In this document: positions 1-6,333 of the stretch, one piece after another | Position numbering within the stretch: position 1 is the first letter of the stretch | How the letters are laid out: the number at the start of each line of letters is the position of its first letter | From: a virus | Direction: 5' to 3' (one strand) | Virus record (IMG/VR): IMGVR_UViG_3300045115_000081 | Location: 1-26,088 of that record | DNA length: 26,088 nt | The notes under the pieces: model-generated | Told to the model about the DNA's origin: nothing | The model's input: only the letters and a program-made list of their open reading frames with translations | Databases searched by the model: none | Program-made: the position numbers and the translations under genes

Positions 1-139
1 TTTCGGCAAACTCTTTGCCACTAATGTCCAAACTTAAAGCTGTTTTAATTGCCTCATATAAGTCTTTACTACCGAAAGGCATTAATTCTAATAAAAATCC
101 TTCTGTTTCTCTGTCTATTTGTTCTTTAGTTTGTTCCAT
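1..139 (-). CDS. Hypothetical protein, 3' end outside window
   Basis: Leftward gene whose start (ATG at 139-137) is inside the window and whose end lies beyond base 1; 46 residues are visible, beginning MEQTKEQIDRETEGFLLELM. A strong Shine-Dalgarno site (AAGGAGGA) precedes the ATG and is embedded in the last codons of the gene upstream on the same strand, so the two look translationally coupled. The visible part is acidic, soluble and probably helical. No family is recognised. It belongs to a leftward cluster diverging from the structural genes, which in many viruses would be early or middle genes; that role is inference. Confidence 0.7.
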   Translation of the reverse strand, partial: MEQTKEQIDRETEGFLLELMPFGSKDLYEAIKTALSLDISGKEFAE

Positions 140-145
140 TTTAAA

Positions 146-346
146 TCATTCCTCCTTAAGCGATGCTAATTCATCGGCTAGTCTATTTATTGCGTTCTTT
201 CTGCTTTTAATCTCTTTACTTATTACTTTAAGCTTTCTAAGTAAAAGAATCTTTTCATTCTCATAAGGAATAAGAGATAATTTAATTAATTTAATTAAAA
301 CCCCGAAATCATTAATTAACTCTGTTGGTAGTGTTAAGGTAGTCAT
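146..346 (-). CDS. Small helical hypothetical protein (66 aa)
   Basis: Leftward ORF of 66 residues beginning MTTLTLPTELINDFG and ending LADELASLKEE. The second half is rich in Lys, Glu, Leu and Ile (KLKVISKEIKSRKNAINRL), suggesting a helix or short coiled coil. Its ATG overlaps the stop of the preceding leftward ORF (ATGA), and its last codons contain the Shine-Dalgarno site of the next gene, so it sits in a tight operon. I do not recognise the family. A competing + strand ORF over the same bases is rejected because the three leftward ORFs link through start/stop overlaps and ribosome sites. Confidence 0.65.
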   Translation of the reverse strand: MTTLTLPTELINDFGVLIKLIKLSLIPYENEKILLLRKLKVISKEIKSRKNAINRLADELASLKEE

Positions 347-450
347 TTTCTTAACCTATCATTCTTATTAATATTAGTTACATTAAAAAATATTTCTTCT
401 ATTCTCATTTTTCTTTCCTGTTGTTTTAGGTCATTACAACAATAGACCAT
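343..450 (-). CDS. Small hypothetical protein (35 aa)
   Basis: Leftward short ORF, MVYCCNDLKQQERKM..., ending NKNDRLRK with a TGA that overlaps the ATG of the next gene. This junction is the main argument that it is real. There is no clear Shine-Dalgarno site before the ATG at 450; an internal ATG at 408 is preceded by AGGAAAG and would give a 21-residue product (MRIEEIFFNVTN...). The true start is therefore uncertain. It may be a leader-type peptide or the first gene of the leftward operon. No function can be assigned. Confidence 0.4.
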   Translation of the reverse strand: MVYCCNDLKQQERKMRIEEIFFNVTNINKNDRLRK

Positions 451-472
451 TTTGCTATACTGGTGTACTAAT

Positions 473-488
473 TCTACTCTTTAGTAGA
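473..488. repeat. Short hairpin upstream of the leftward genes
   Basis: Perfect 6-bp inverted repeat TCTACT / AGTAGA with a CTTT loop, just upstream of the leftmost gene cluster. It could form a stem in the 5' leader of the leftward transcript or an operator; it is short and AT-rich, so chance is possible. Confidence 0.35.
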
Positions 489-510
489 TTACAAGCTATC
501 CCCGTCAGGT

Positions 511-526
511 AGAGCGTAAGCTCAAA
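511..526 (+). other. Recurrent hairpin element, copy B
   Basis: AGAGCGTAAGCTCAAA: a GAGC/GCTC stem closed by a GTAA loop and followed by AAA. It matches 14 of 16 bases of the element at 17062-17077 and resembles the reverse strand of 917-935. It is followed by AAGGAGAG and an ATG that is immediately a stop (ATGTAA at 553), so no protein follows. Confidence 0.4.
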
Positions 527-553
527 CAAGATATACCATAAGGAGAGAGTAGA

Positions 554-598
554 TGTAAGTAAGTTTTTATTTTTTATAATAAAAGTAGCTTACTTACA
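554..598. repeat. Long inverted repeat with T-rich arm (possible terminator)
   Basis: TGTAAGTAAG at 554-563 pairs perfectly with CTTACTTACA at 589-598. Inside, TTTTATT and AATAAAA can extend the stem, giving a long AT-rich hairpin. It could end transcripts arriving from either side or be a cruciform/replication element. No ORF covers it. Confidence 0.55.
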
Positions 599-599
599 A

Positions 600-626
600 A
601 CAATAAACAAACATTATGTTTATTGT
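600..626. repeat. Perfect 10-bp inverted repeat
   Basis: ACAATAAACA (600-609) and TGTTTATTGT (617-626) are exact reverse complements separated by 7 bases. It lies directly beside the preceding hairpin, so two stems stand in tandem at the edge of the AT-rich stretch. Candidate operator or origin hairpin; function unknown. Confidence 0.55.
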
Positions 627-785
627 ATAATTAATATTATTACTTAACTTATATTAATTATACTATTAGTAATACTAAGTAGTATATAAATGTTTCTATT
701 TATTTATTAATCAATATAAGAATATTAATTATACTATTTTTATTAATTTATAAATAAATATTAATTAATTAATTCATAATAAGAA
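627..785. other. Extreme AT-rich tract, candidate replication origin or control region
   Basis: About 160 bases composed almost only of A and T, made of TTAATT, ATATTAATTATACTATT and TATTTATTTATTAA-type words, with no ORF. It contains a 17-bp exact direct repeat (651-667 and 722-738) and follows two tandem inverted repeats. Such tracts between divergent gene clusters often serve as unwinding elements. No initiator-protein gene is in the window, so the assignment is inference from composition and position. Confidence 0.4.
651..738. repeat. 17-bp direct repeat pair
   Basis: ATATTAATTATACTATT occurs exactly at 651-667 and again at 722-738, the starts being 71 bp apart. Low complexity raises the chance of coincidence, but the internal TACTATT gives some specificity. 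Could be iteron-like or a protein-binding pair. Confidence 0.45.
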
Positions 786-879
786 AGAGTTCAGGAATGG
801 GGATTCGGGTATATATATGGGGGATATATAACTCATCACTCTCAAGATTGTGCAAGTAAAATATATTAAAAAATATAAA

Positions 880-895
880 AAGGAGAATACTCCTT
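880..895. repeat. Hairpin AAGGAG-AATA-CTCCTT
   Basis: Perfect 6-bp stem with a 4-base loop. On the + strand the left arm is a Shine-Dalgarno-like AAGGAG with no start codon after it, so it is not a normal ribosome site. It lies between the AT-rich tract and the divergent promoter element. Confidence 0.35.
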
Positions 896-916
896 CTTAC
901 TCTCTCTAGTGGTTTC

Positions 917-937
917 CTTTGAGCCTACGGGCTCTAC
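917..937 (-). other. Recurrent hairpin element, copy A
   Basis: On the + strand TTTGAGCC-TACG-GGCTCTAC: a 5-bp stem whose + strand loop TACG would be a UNCG-type tetraloop in RNA. Read on the minus strand it is AGAGCCCGTAGGCTCAAA, like copies B (511) and C (17062). In the leftward direction it lies about 20-40 bp past the TATA-like centre of the palindromic element at 942-972, so it could be at the start of a leftward transcript. Confidence 0.4.
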
Positions 938-939
938 AC

Positions 940-960
940 TGTAACACAAAGACTTATAAG
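940..960 (+). promoter_or_regulatory. Promoter module copy 1 (TGTAACAC...CTTATAAG)
   Basis: TGTAACACAA, three bases, then CTTATAAG. The spacing is identical to the four other copies (3757, 7691, 15518, 16992), though here the TATA-like part is the palindrome CTTATAAG. It precedes the terminase operon. It is also the left half of a larger palindrome (942-972), which may make it bidirectional or repressible. Confidence 0.5.
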
Positions 961-972
961 CAGTTTGTGTTA
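942..972. promoter_or_regulatory. 31-bp palindrome centred on a TATA-like box
   Basis: TAACACAAA (942-950) and TTTGTGTTA (964-972) are exact inverted repeats flanking the self-complementary CTTATAAG (953-960), with spacers of 2 and 3 bases. Each arm carries the upstream half of the promoter module in opposite orientation. The arrangement suits a divergent promoter serving the leftward genes and the terminase operon, or a dimeric regulator site over a TATA box. Confidence 0.5.
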
Positions 973-1002
973 AATACGTTTAATTGTACATAAAATGACA
1001 AG

Positions 1003-1011
1003 ATTTAAATA
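1003..1011 (+). promoter_or_regulatory. TATA-like box before terminase operon
   Basis: ATTTAAATA lies about 70 bases before the TTG start of the first terminase gene. If used as an archaeal TATA box, the transcript would begin near 1030-1036, which is where the hairpin at 1036-1059 starts. It lacks the TGTAACACCA upstream half of the other promoters. Confidence 0.45.
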
Positions 1012-1035
1012 GTTATTAATATTTTCTGCAAATTA

Positions 1036-1059
1036 ATGGTTATAATAAGTTTTAACCAT
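1036..1059 (+). promoter_or_regulatory. Leader hairpin before first terminase gene
   Basis: ATGGTTA (1036-1042) pairs with TAACCAT (1053-1059) around a 10-base loop, immediately before the G-rich ribosome site at 1061-1068. It probably forms at the very 5' end of the mRNA and could stabilise it or modulate TerS translation. Confidence 0.4.
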
Positions 1060-1075
1060 AGGGGGGATAGACGCT

Positions 1076-1561
1076 TTGGCAAAGTTACCACAAAATGATG
1101 GAAGACGATTTTCTAGCGTTTCTAACTCTATAACTCACGGTAAAAGAAGTGAACATTTTCAGAATTTCTTAGAACGGTACGGTTGTACTCTTAAAGATGT
1201 TGACACATTTGACCCTAACTTCTCTACCAAGTTTCAACTTAAATTAGATTTACTTAACGAGTTTGACCAGAGAATTAAAGGAGCATTATTATTTTATAAA
1301 TCTACTGGAGCCCGAGGACTGAGCATGTTAGACGAACTTGTTCATCTCAGGGGCCAGATTCTAGAACGGGAAAAGAAGTTAGTTCAAGAAGGTAAAGACC
1401 CTCTTACTGACCAAGCATTACAGCGTGCAAATTCAAGATTATTTGAAATCGTTAAATTTTTAGAACATATCAAGTATGACCAAGAAAAAACAGAACGCAT
1501 ACATGAACTGAAAAAGGAAGAAAACCGAGATGACGATATAATCTTTGTACGTGAAAAATGA
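1076..1561 (+). CDS. Terminase small subunit-like protein (161 aa)
   Basis: Likely TerS, the DNA-recognition component of the packaging motor, acting with the large subunit encoded immediately downstream (ATGA overlap). The product is charged and mainly helical, with a basic N-terminus (MAKLPQNDGRRF) and a central/C-terminal helical region (LDELVHLRGQILEREKKLV; FEIVKFLEHIKYDQEK) suited to oligomerisation. The start is a TTG at 1076, chosen because a purine-rich site (GGGGGGAT, 1061-1068) lies at proper distance and the reading frame begins there; an ATG start is not available nearby. No clear helix-turn-helix motif was seen, so the call rests mainly on size and position. Confidence 0.65.
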   Translation: MAKLPQNDGRRFSSVSNSITHGKRSEHFQNFLERYGCTLKDVDTFDPNFSTKFQLKLDLLNEFDQRIKGALLFYKSTGARGLSMLDELVHLRGQILEREKKLVQEGKDPLTDQALQRANSRLFEIVKFLEHIKYDQEKTERIHELKKEENRDDDIIFVREK

Positions 1562-3072
1562 ATTATACTGAAATAACTCCGGAACTGAGATTGGATTGTG
1601 AGAAAGAATCTAAATTAGACCTTGCTCCGGCAACTTCTAGGTGTAAAGAGTCTACTTCTTACTTCTGTAGGAACATTTTAGGCATTAAATCATATACTTG
1701 GCAACATTTACTTTGGAAAACACTTGATGCTAGAAATACTAGAGTTGCGTGTATAACTAGCAGACAAATAGGTAAATCTACTGCATTGGCTATTTTTGCT
1801 CTTAAACAAGCCGTTTATAACTTAAGACCGGCAGGCATTTCTAATAAAACCCATATTGGAATAATTTCTGCAACTGATGAACAGTCTAAAAAAGTCATGC
1901 TAGAAATTAGAAGACTCATTCAAGCAGGAGATGATTACATTAAAGAAGATACTAAAGGTAAAATACCTAACTTCTTGTCAAACCAAATAGATAGTTCAGT
2001 TGAGGCAGCAAACAACAAAACGACAATTACGTTTGAAAATGGGAATACTATAGTCTGTTTACCTCCTACCGACAGAGTTAGAGGATACTCATTTTCTTAC
2101 GTTTTTGTTGATGAAGCTGCTTTCATTGAAGATGAAGGAATATTCTTCCAATGTATAGAGCCAACAGTTTCACACACTAACGGAGTGATTGTTTTAACTA
2201 CTACTCCTAACGGTCAGCAAGGGTTTCTTTATGAACTGTTCGACCCGGAAGATAAAAATAAAGAACATGAATATATCCGGTTCTGGATACATTATTCCAG
2301 TATAGATGATAAAAAGCATATTGAACAAATAGAAAAGAAAAAAGAGTTTTATTACGATACAGGCAGAGAGAAAGAGTTCAAACAAGAGTATGATGCTTTA
2401 TTTACTTCTCAAGTGTCTGCTTTCTTTGATTCGAGTGACGTTGACAACATGATAGATTTGAACTTAACTAGAGAATCGTTTTGGAAAAAGGATGTTACTC
2501 ATCTGGGTATAGATTTCGGCATGGTAAACTCTAACACCGTTATTTCAATAGTTAGAAAAGAAAAAGATACAATTAAACTTGTTTGGCAATACATCTATCC
2601 TCCAGGAACAGATACTAACTTAATGAACGATGTTAAAACACTTATGCAAGATTATTCTGTTGAAAAAGTTATAGTTGATGATTGTCCGCAAGGAGACTAT
2701 ATAATTAAGGAAATGACTAAAGAAGGTTTTCCTCTTACTACAATGAAGTTCAGAACAGAAAAAGTAGCTAAATACGTATCGTTCAGGAGCATGTTACATA
2801 AAGGTAAAATTAAGTCTTATGATACAGACGAACTGAAAAAACAAATGAAAGCTATGCAAGAAATTCAAGGCGTAGTTACAGTGAAAATAGAAAAACCAAC
2901 CGGCGGTAAAGATGACGCTGTTGATTCGTTCTTGCTTGCTTGTTATCATTACCTTGACCAAGATACTTCTTTTGAGAGTTATGCAGTGTTACCAGCAGAT
3001 AAAACTCTCGAACCGGAATTAATGGAAGAACTAGAACTGTGGGGAAATAAAATATGCGAACAAAAGATGTAA
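1558..3072 (+). CDS. terL: Terminase large subunit (TerL), 504 aa
   Basis: ATP-driven DNA-packaging motor with a headful/concatemer-cutting nuclease. The ATPase domain shows Walker A ITSRQIGKST (residues 66-75, Lys73), Walker B VFVDEAAF (182-189, Asp185-Glu186) and a TTTP coupling motif (214-217). The RNase H-like nuclease domain shows LGIDFG (Asp319), VIVDD (Asp374/375) and GKDDAVDSF (Asp452, Asp453, Asp456), so the acidic catalytic residues appear present. At 504 aa it is of ordinary length for the family and looks intact. The start overlaps the upstream stop as ATGA; the C-terminus overlaps the next gene by 19 bases. TerL identity is very secure. Confidence 0.95.
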   Translation: MNYTEITPELRLDCEKESKLDLAPATSRCKESTSYFCRNILGIKSYTWQHLLWKTLDARNTRVACITSRQIGKSTALAIFALKQAVYNLRPAGISNKTHIGIISATDEQSKKVMLEIRRLIQAGDDYIKEDTKGKIPNFLSNQIDSSVEAANNKTTITFENGNTIVCLPPTDRVRGYSFSYVFVDEAAFIEDEGIFFQCIEPTVSHTNGVIVLTTTPNGQQGFLYELFDPEDKNKEHEYIRFWIHYSSIDDKKHIEQIEKKKEFYYDTGREKEFKQEYDALFTSQVSAFFDSSDVDNMIDLNLTRESFWKKDVTHLGIDFGMVNSNTVISIVRKEKDTIKLVWQYIYPPGTDTNLMNDVKTLMQDYSVEKVIVDDCPQGDYIIKEMTKEGFPLTTMKFRTEKVAKYVSFRSMLHKGKIKSYDTDELKKQMKAMQEIQGVVTVKIEKPTGGKDDAVDSFLLACYHYLDQDTSFESYAVLPADKTLEPELMEELELWGNKICEQKM

Positions 3073-3635
3073 AGATAGATGTACTTCTGCTTGAGAAGTT
3101 GAAAACGATTGACACCGACCCAAATAAGGCAATTAAAGACGTATTGCTTTTTTTAAGGAACGAAGCTAAAGGTAAAGAAGCTAAATTCAAGTATGACCAT
3201 AATGTTAACTTACTTGCAGAAAATAACGAAAAACTCAGAACACTTCTTCAAGATGTTGAAGCTGAATATGCTAAAGCTATCTTTTCTGGTGAAATGCAAC
3301 TTGATGACCTTAAACAAACACTAGTTAAACTTGAACTGCAAATCAAGTACCCTAGACTACTTTCCCCCTCTTATGAGTATGAAACGATTCCAGAGTACCA
3401 AGAACTACAACTTAAAGGGATGAAAGCTACTCTTGAAATGATTAAACATAAAATGAAGATGTTAGAAGAAGGTATGATTAAAGCTAAATCCCAAATGAAG
3501 GCAGAATATGAGAACCGAAAAAGTGTATTGGAAGAACAAAACATCAGAATTGAGCTTGAAATCAAAAGGGCAAAAGAAATGAAAGAATCGTTTAAATTCT
3601 TCGAGGGACTAGATGACGATACGAAACCAAGTTAG
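3054..3635 (+). CDS. Coiled-coil protein between terminase and portal (193 aa)
   Basis: Strongly charged, predicted almost entirely helical, with heptad-like stretches around residues 55-105 and 125-185 (KATLEMIKHKMKMLEEGM; QNIRIELEIKRAKEMKESF). It ends acidic (EGLDDDTKPS). The start ATG lies within the end of terL and the stop lies within the start of the RHH gene, so it is translationally embedded in the packaging operon. No known family recognised. By position it could be a packaging accessory, a scaffold-like factor or a portal/terminase clamp; none of these can be chosen from sequence alone. Confidence 0.8.
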   Translation: MRTKDVKIDVLLLEKLKTIDTDPNKAIKDVLLFLRNEAKGKEAKFKYDHNVNLLAENNEKLRTLLQDVEAEYAKAIFSGEMQLDDLKQTLVKLELQIKYPRLLSPSYEYETIPEYQELQLKGMKATLEMIKHKMKMLEEGMIKAKSQMKAEYENRKSVLEEQNIRIELEIKRAKEMKESFKFFEGLDDDTKPS

Positions 3636-3828
3636 GTTTAAACTAACAGATGAAGACTTGGACCGATTGGAAACTTATACAGAAAATAGTCTTGAGACGA
3701 AATCTGAAGTTATTCGAAAGGCCCTAGTCCTTTATCTTGACCTAAATACAGAGGGGTGTAACACCAACCTATTTAAAAGAAATGTTACATTCGTTAAGAT
3801 AACCCGGGATGATACTGACAGAGAATAG
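3613..3828 (+). CDS. Ribbon-helix-helix (CopG/MetJ-type) DNA-binding protein, 71 aa
   Basis: Residues 3-10 form the basic beta strand (IRNQVRFK), followed by helix A (DEDLDRLETYTEN) and helix B after a turn (TKSEVIRKALVLYLD), the standard RHH layout that dimerises and inserts a two-strand sheet into the major groove. It overlaps the coiled-coil gene and the portal gene. The C-terminal ~25 residues are not part of the fold; their codons contain the promoter module at 3757-3777, so that tail may be constrained by DNA function. A likely role is transcriptional control of viral promoters, perhaps the five-copy module, but this is inference. Confidence 0.8.
   Translation: MTIRNQVRFKLTDEDLDRLETYTENSLETKSEVIRKALVLYLDLNTEGCNTNLFKRNVTFVKITRDDTDRE
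3757..3777 (+). promoter_or_regulatory. Promoter module copy 2, inside RHH gene
   Basis: TGTAACACCA-ACC-TATTTAAA; only one base differs from copy 3 at 7691 over 21 bp. The TATA-like part starts 39 bp before the portal ATG (3809), which would place the transcript start about 10 bases upstream of the gene, an almost leaderless mRNA. Found wholly within coding sequence. Confidence 0.6.
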
Positions 3829-5104
3829 TTTGGACCTGATAGATGTTAGGGCTTCTAAAGGAGTTCCGAAAGATTTTGTTAGTTCTTTTTCTACTTCTAA
3901 TCAGCTAGATAAGCAGACTATGGGCATCTTCTTAGAAATGATAAGAAATGACCCTATTTGTTCTAGTGCAATGGATATTACCATTGAAACTGCTACTTCT
4001 AACGGGTACAACTTTTATCCTAAACCCGGTAAAGAAGATGAAAAGTTTGAGAAACAAGCTCAAGAAGCTAAAGTTTATTTTGAAGATGTTCTTGATTATG
4101 ACATAGTTCAAGATAACGTAGTAGCTAATTTGTTCTTATATGGTGATTGTCCTGTTGAGATGAGAGGAAACACTCAACGAAAAATCAATGAATTACATGT
4201 CTTAGAGATGACCGAACTAGACATTGAATATAACGAAAACGGTGAAATAACCAAGTTTATCCAACAATCTGGTAAAGGAAAGATTGAATGGGGTCCTTCT
4301 GATGTGATGTTCATTCAATCTAGACAAATCGGTAGTAAGGTCCGAAGTTATGCTCCTTTAGAGTCAGTTGCAGTAAATTTCGCCACACTCATGTACGCTA
4401 ATAATCACATTTTACAGATTCTTAAAAATATGCCTCCCAAACTTATGTACGTTCTCAAGAATGCCGATAAGACTACTCGGGCAATGTTCATCAACAATTT
4501 GAGGCTGTCTAAGACTAATCCTGCAGTTGACCTTGTTGCTAATAATGAAGCTACAATCGTCAGTCCAGAATTTAATTATAATGGGCTGTTTGATGTATTG
4601 ACTTATGTTAGACAACAAGTACTTATGGTTACTAGAGTACCCCCTGTTTGGGTTGGACTAATTGATACTAAAGGAGCTGACCGAGGAAATTCAGAAGCCA
4701 TGATTTCAGCATTTATGTCAAGAATAGTAAAGATTCAACAAAGAATAGCTTCTTCCATTAACAAAGATTTACTTCCAAAATTAGGCCATAAAAATATCTG
4801 GTTTAAGTATAATCCCCCTAGTTTAAAGCTAGAAAAGGAGATTATAGAGAATGCAGAACGATTATCCAATATTGGAGCAGACCAGTCGGTAGTTGCCAGA
4901 TACCTCAGCGAGAGAGGTATTCGTGTTGGCAAAGACCAGATTGTTCAAGAAAACCAGACTAAAGATAAAGACTTAATGCCTTCAAGAACCAGAGAAGATA
5001 AAACTACTGATTCTATGACTTCTGAACTTAACAGAGATGGTACTTCAGATAAGTCAGGTAAAAAGATAGAATCTAGAAATATTCAGCAAAGGTGGTACAT
5101 ATGA
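3809..5104 (+). CDS. Portal protein (431 aa)
   Basis: Forms the dodecameric ring at the capsid vertex through which DNA enters and to which the neck attaches. Position after terminase and before protease/capsid, length, and sequence features fit the siphovirus portal family: an N-terminal region with MGIFLEMIRNDPICSSAMD, a wing-like segment with LFLYGDCPVEM, and a C-terminal helical stretch with VTRVPPVWVGL followed by GNSEAMISAFMSRIVKIQQ, typical of the stem/crown helices. The tail (KDLMPSRTREDKTTDSMTS) is polar and likely disordered. The start overlaps the RHH gene and follows a near-leaderless promoter. The stop overlaps the next ORF as ATGA. Confidence 0.9.
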   Translation: MILTENSLDLIDVRASKGVPKDFVSSFSTSNQLDKQTMGIFLEMIRNDPICSSAMDITIETATSNGYNFYPKPGKEDEKFEKQAQEAKVYFEDVLDYDIVQDNVVANLFLYGDCPVEMRGNTQRKINELHVLEMTELDIEYNENGEITKFIQQSGKGKIEWGPSDVMFIQSRQIGSKVRSYAPLESVAVNFATLMYANNHILQILKNMPPKLMYVLKNADKTTRAMFINNLRLSKTNPAVDLVANNEATIVSPEFNYNGLFDVLTYVRQQVLMVTRVPPVWVGLIDTKGADRGNSEAMISAFMSRIVKIQQRIASSINKDLLPKLGHKNIWFKYNPPSLKLEKEIIENAERLSNIGADQSVVARYLSERGIRVGKDQIVQENQTKDKDLMPSRTREDKTTDSMTSELNRDGTSDKSGKKIESRNIQQRWYI

Positions 5105-5196
5105 TTAAAGAAAATTTATCATATAAGGAAGCTAAAGAAATAAAGGACTATAAAAAGAAGAAAAAGATGTACGAGGAAGATGAAGACGATGAATGA
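5101..5196 (+). CDS. Charged microprotein (31 aa)
   Basis: Short ORF MIKENLSYKEAKEIKDYKKK... ending in an acidic run EEDEDDE. Its ATG overlaps the portal stop (ATGA) and its end overlaps the start of the protease gene, so it fills the gap between them exactly. A block of five lysines is followed by the acidic tail. Function unknown; it may exist to couple translation from portal to protease, whose ribosome site (GAGGA) lies inside it. Confidence 0.5.
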   Translation: MIKENLSYKEAKEIKDYKKKKKMYEEDEDDE

Positions 5197-6307
5197 TAAT
5201 TTCTTACTTTCAGATTTGAAAATAGAAAAGAAAGGAGAAAAGTTAGTAGTTAGAGGTACTGCTGCAGTAGCTAACAAACTTCATGCTCATGCGTACACTG
5301 TTGACAAAAAGAAATCGTTCAGAAGTTATTTCACTGACAAGGCACTTAGGAAAATGGAATCTGACCTTAAATATAGGCCAGTTTTCATCGATATCCAACA
5401 TAATGTTACTACTAAACTTAATAATGATTTCATTATTGAGAAGATTTTAGAACAATATCCTGAACTTAAAGATGAACTAAAGACTATCCAAAGTAATCTT
5501 ACTATGTCTGATGTTCCTATGTTTATTTTAACTAATCATCAACTTAATGATGATGAATTAATTGTAGAAGTAGAATCTAATCCCCTTTATAAGGAGATAG
5601 ACGAAAATCATGCTAAGATGTATAATGTGGTTACTGAAAGTATCTTAAACCAAGCAATTAACGGGTTTTCAGTAGATTTCGTTTCTAAGGACGTTTATAA
5701 TGAAAATGGAGTACAAAAGATAGACGATTTAGATTTATTGGGAATAAGTTTAGTCAATTCCCCTGCGATGGGTTCTTATACCAGTATTGCTGAAGTGGCA
5801 ACTCGCAGTATCCAACGAATAGTTGAAACAAGAACAGGTGAACAGAAAATGACAGAAACTGGGGAGAAAGTAGTTCCACAAGTAAATGTGGAAGAAGTAG
5901 TTGCTAAAAAGGTTGAAGAAGCCTTGAAACAACGTGAATTAGAAGCACAGAAATCAAGACAAGAAGCAGAAACAGCTAAGTTGAAAGAAGAACTTGAACA
6001 ACTTAAAAGGGAAAGAGAAGCACAAGCAAGTTCTGGGTCTCGGGGAGTACCTAAAACAGAACCTAAGATGTCCTTTGATGAGTTCAAAACAAGACTTAAC
6101 AACTTAAGTGAATCTGACCAAATTCGGTTATATGCTGAATTTGTTACAAATAATAACACTCAAAGTATCCCGCCACTCTTAAAAACAGCAAGTCATCGTG
6201 GTAGGCCAGACGACCCCAGAGTAACTTGGGGATTCGAAGCTCCATCAGGGAGTATGGCCGAAGCGTACAGACAAGCTATCAGAGCTAAGGATGATATGAG
6301 ATTTTAA
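5180..6307 (+). CDS. Prohead protease fused to scaffold (375 aa)
   Basis: The N-terminal ~205 residues match the HK97-type (S78/U35) prohead protease pattern: a His in FIDIQHN (His74), a Ser in INGFSVDF (Ser164) and the family-typical LLGISLVNSPAM at 187-197. The middle (about 225-290) is a long charged coiled coil (VEEALKQRELEAQ, KLKEELEQLKRERE), a scaffold domain. The C-terminal ~90 residues may contact the capsid protein. So one polypeptide likely supplies both maturation protease and internal scaffold, self-removed after assembly. Start could be ATG 5180 or ATG 5189; 5189 is better spaced from GAGGA. It lies just upstream of the major capsid gene, as expected. Confidence 0.85.
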   Translation: MKTMNDNFLLSDLKIEKKGEKLVVRGTAAVANKLHAHAYTVDKKKSFRSYFTDKALRKMESDLKYRPVFIDIQHNVTTKLNNDFIIEKILEQYPELKDELKTIQSNLTMSDVPMFILTNHQLNDDELIVEVESNPLYKEIDENHAKMYNVVTESILNQAINGFSVDFVSKDVYNENGVQKIDDLDLLGISLVNSPAMGSYTSIAEVATRSIQRIVETRTGEQKMTETGEKVVPQVNVEEVVAKKVEEALKQRELEAQKSRQEAETAKLKEELEQLKREREAQASSGSRGVPKTEPKMSFDEFKTRLNNLSESDQIRLYAEFVTNNNTQSIPPLLKTASHRGRPDDPRVTWGFEAPSGSMAEAYRQAIRAKDDMRF

Positions 6308-6333
6308 AATAAAATCGGTAGGAGGAAAAACAA

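Noticed and set aside
15-266. 83-codon + strand ORF at the left edge
   Set aside because: It lies antisense to two leftward ORFs that have start/stop overlap and a strong ribosome site; the + ORF has none and its Ser/Leu-rich product looks like a shadow.
481-560. Possible tRNA or known RNA (GTCAGGTAGAGCGTAAGCTC resembles a D-arm)
   Set aside because: No T-arm consensus, no acceptor pairing and no anticodon stem could be built around it; kept only as a hairpin element.
541-560. Plus-strand gene after AAGGAGAG with ATG at 553
   Set aside because: The ATG is followed at once by TAA (minimal ORF), so no protein can be claimed.
2876-3190. 104-codon minus strand ORF across terL and the next gene
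   Set aside because: Antisense to the conserved TerL nuclease motifs; composition is that of a shadow.
5776-6159. 127-codon minus strand ORF inside the protease gene
   Set aside because: Ser/Leu/Cys-rich reverse of a Lys/Glu coiled-coil region, a typical shadow; no ribosome site.
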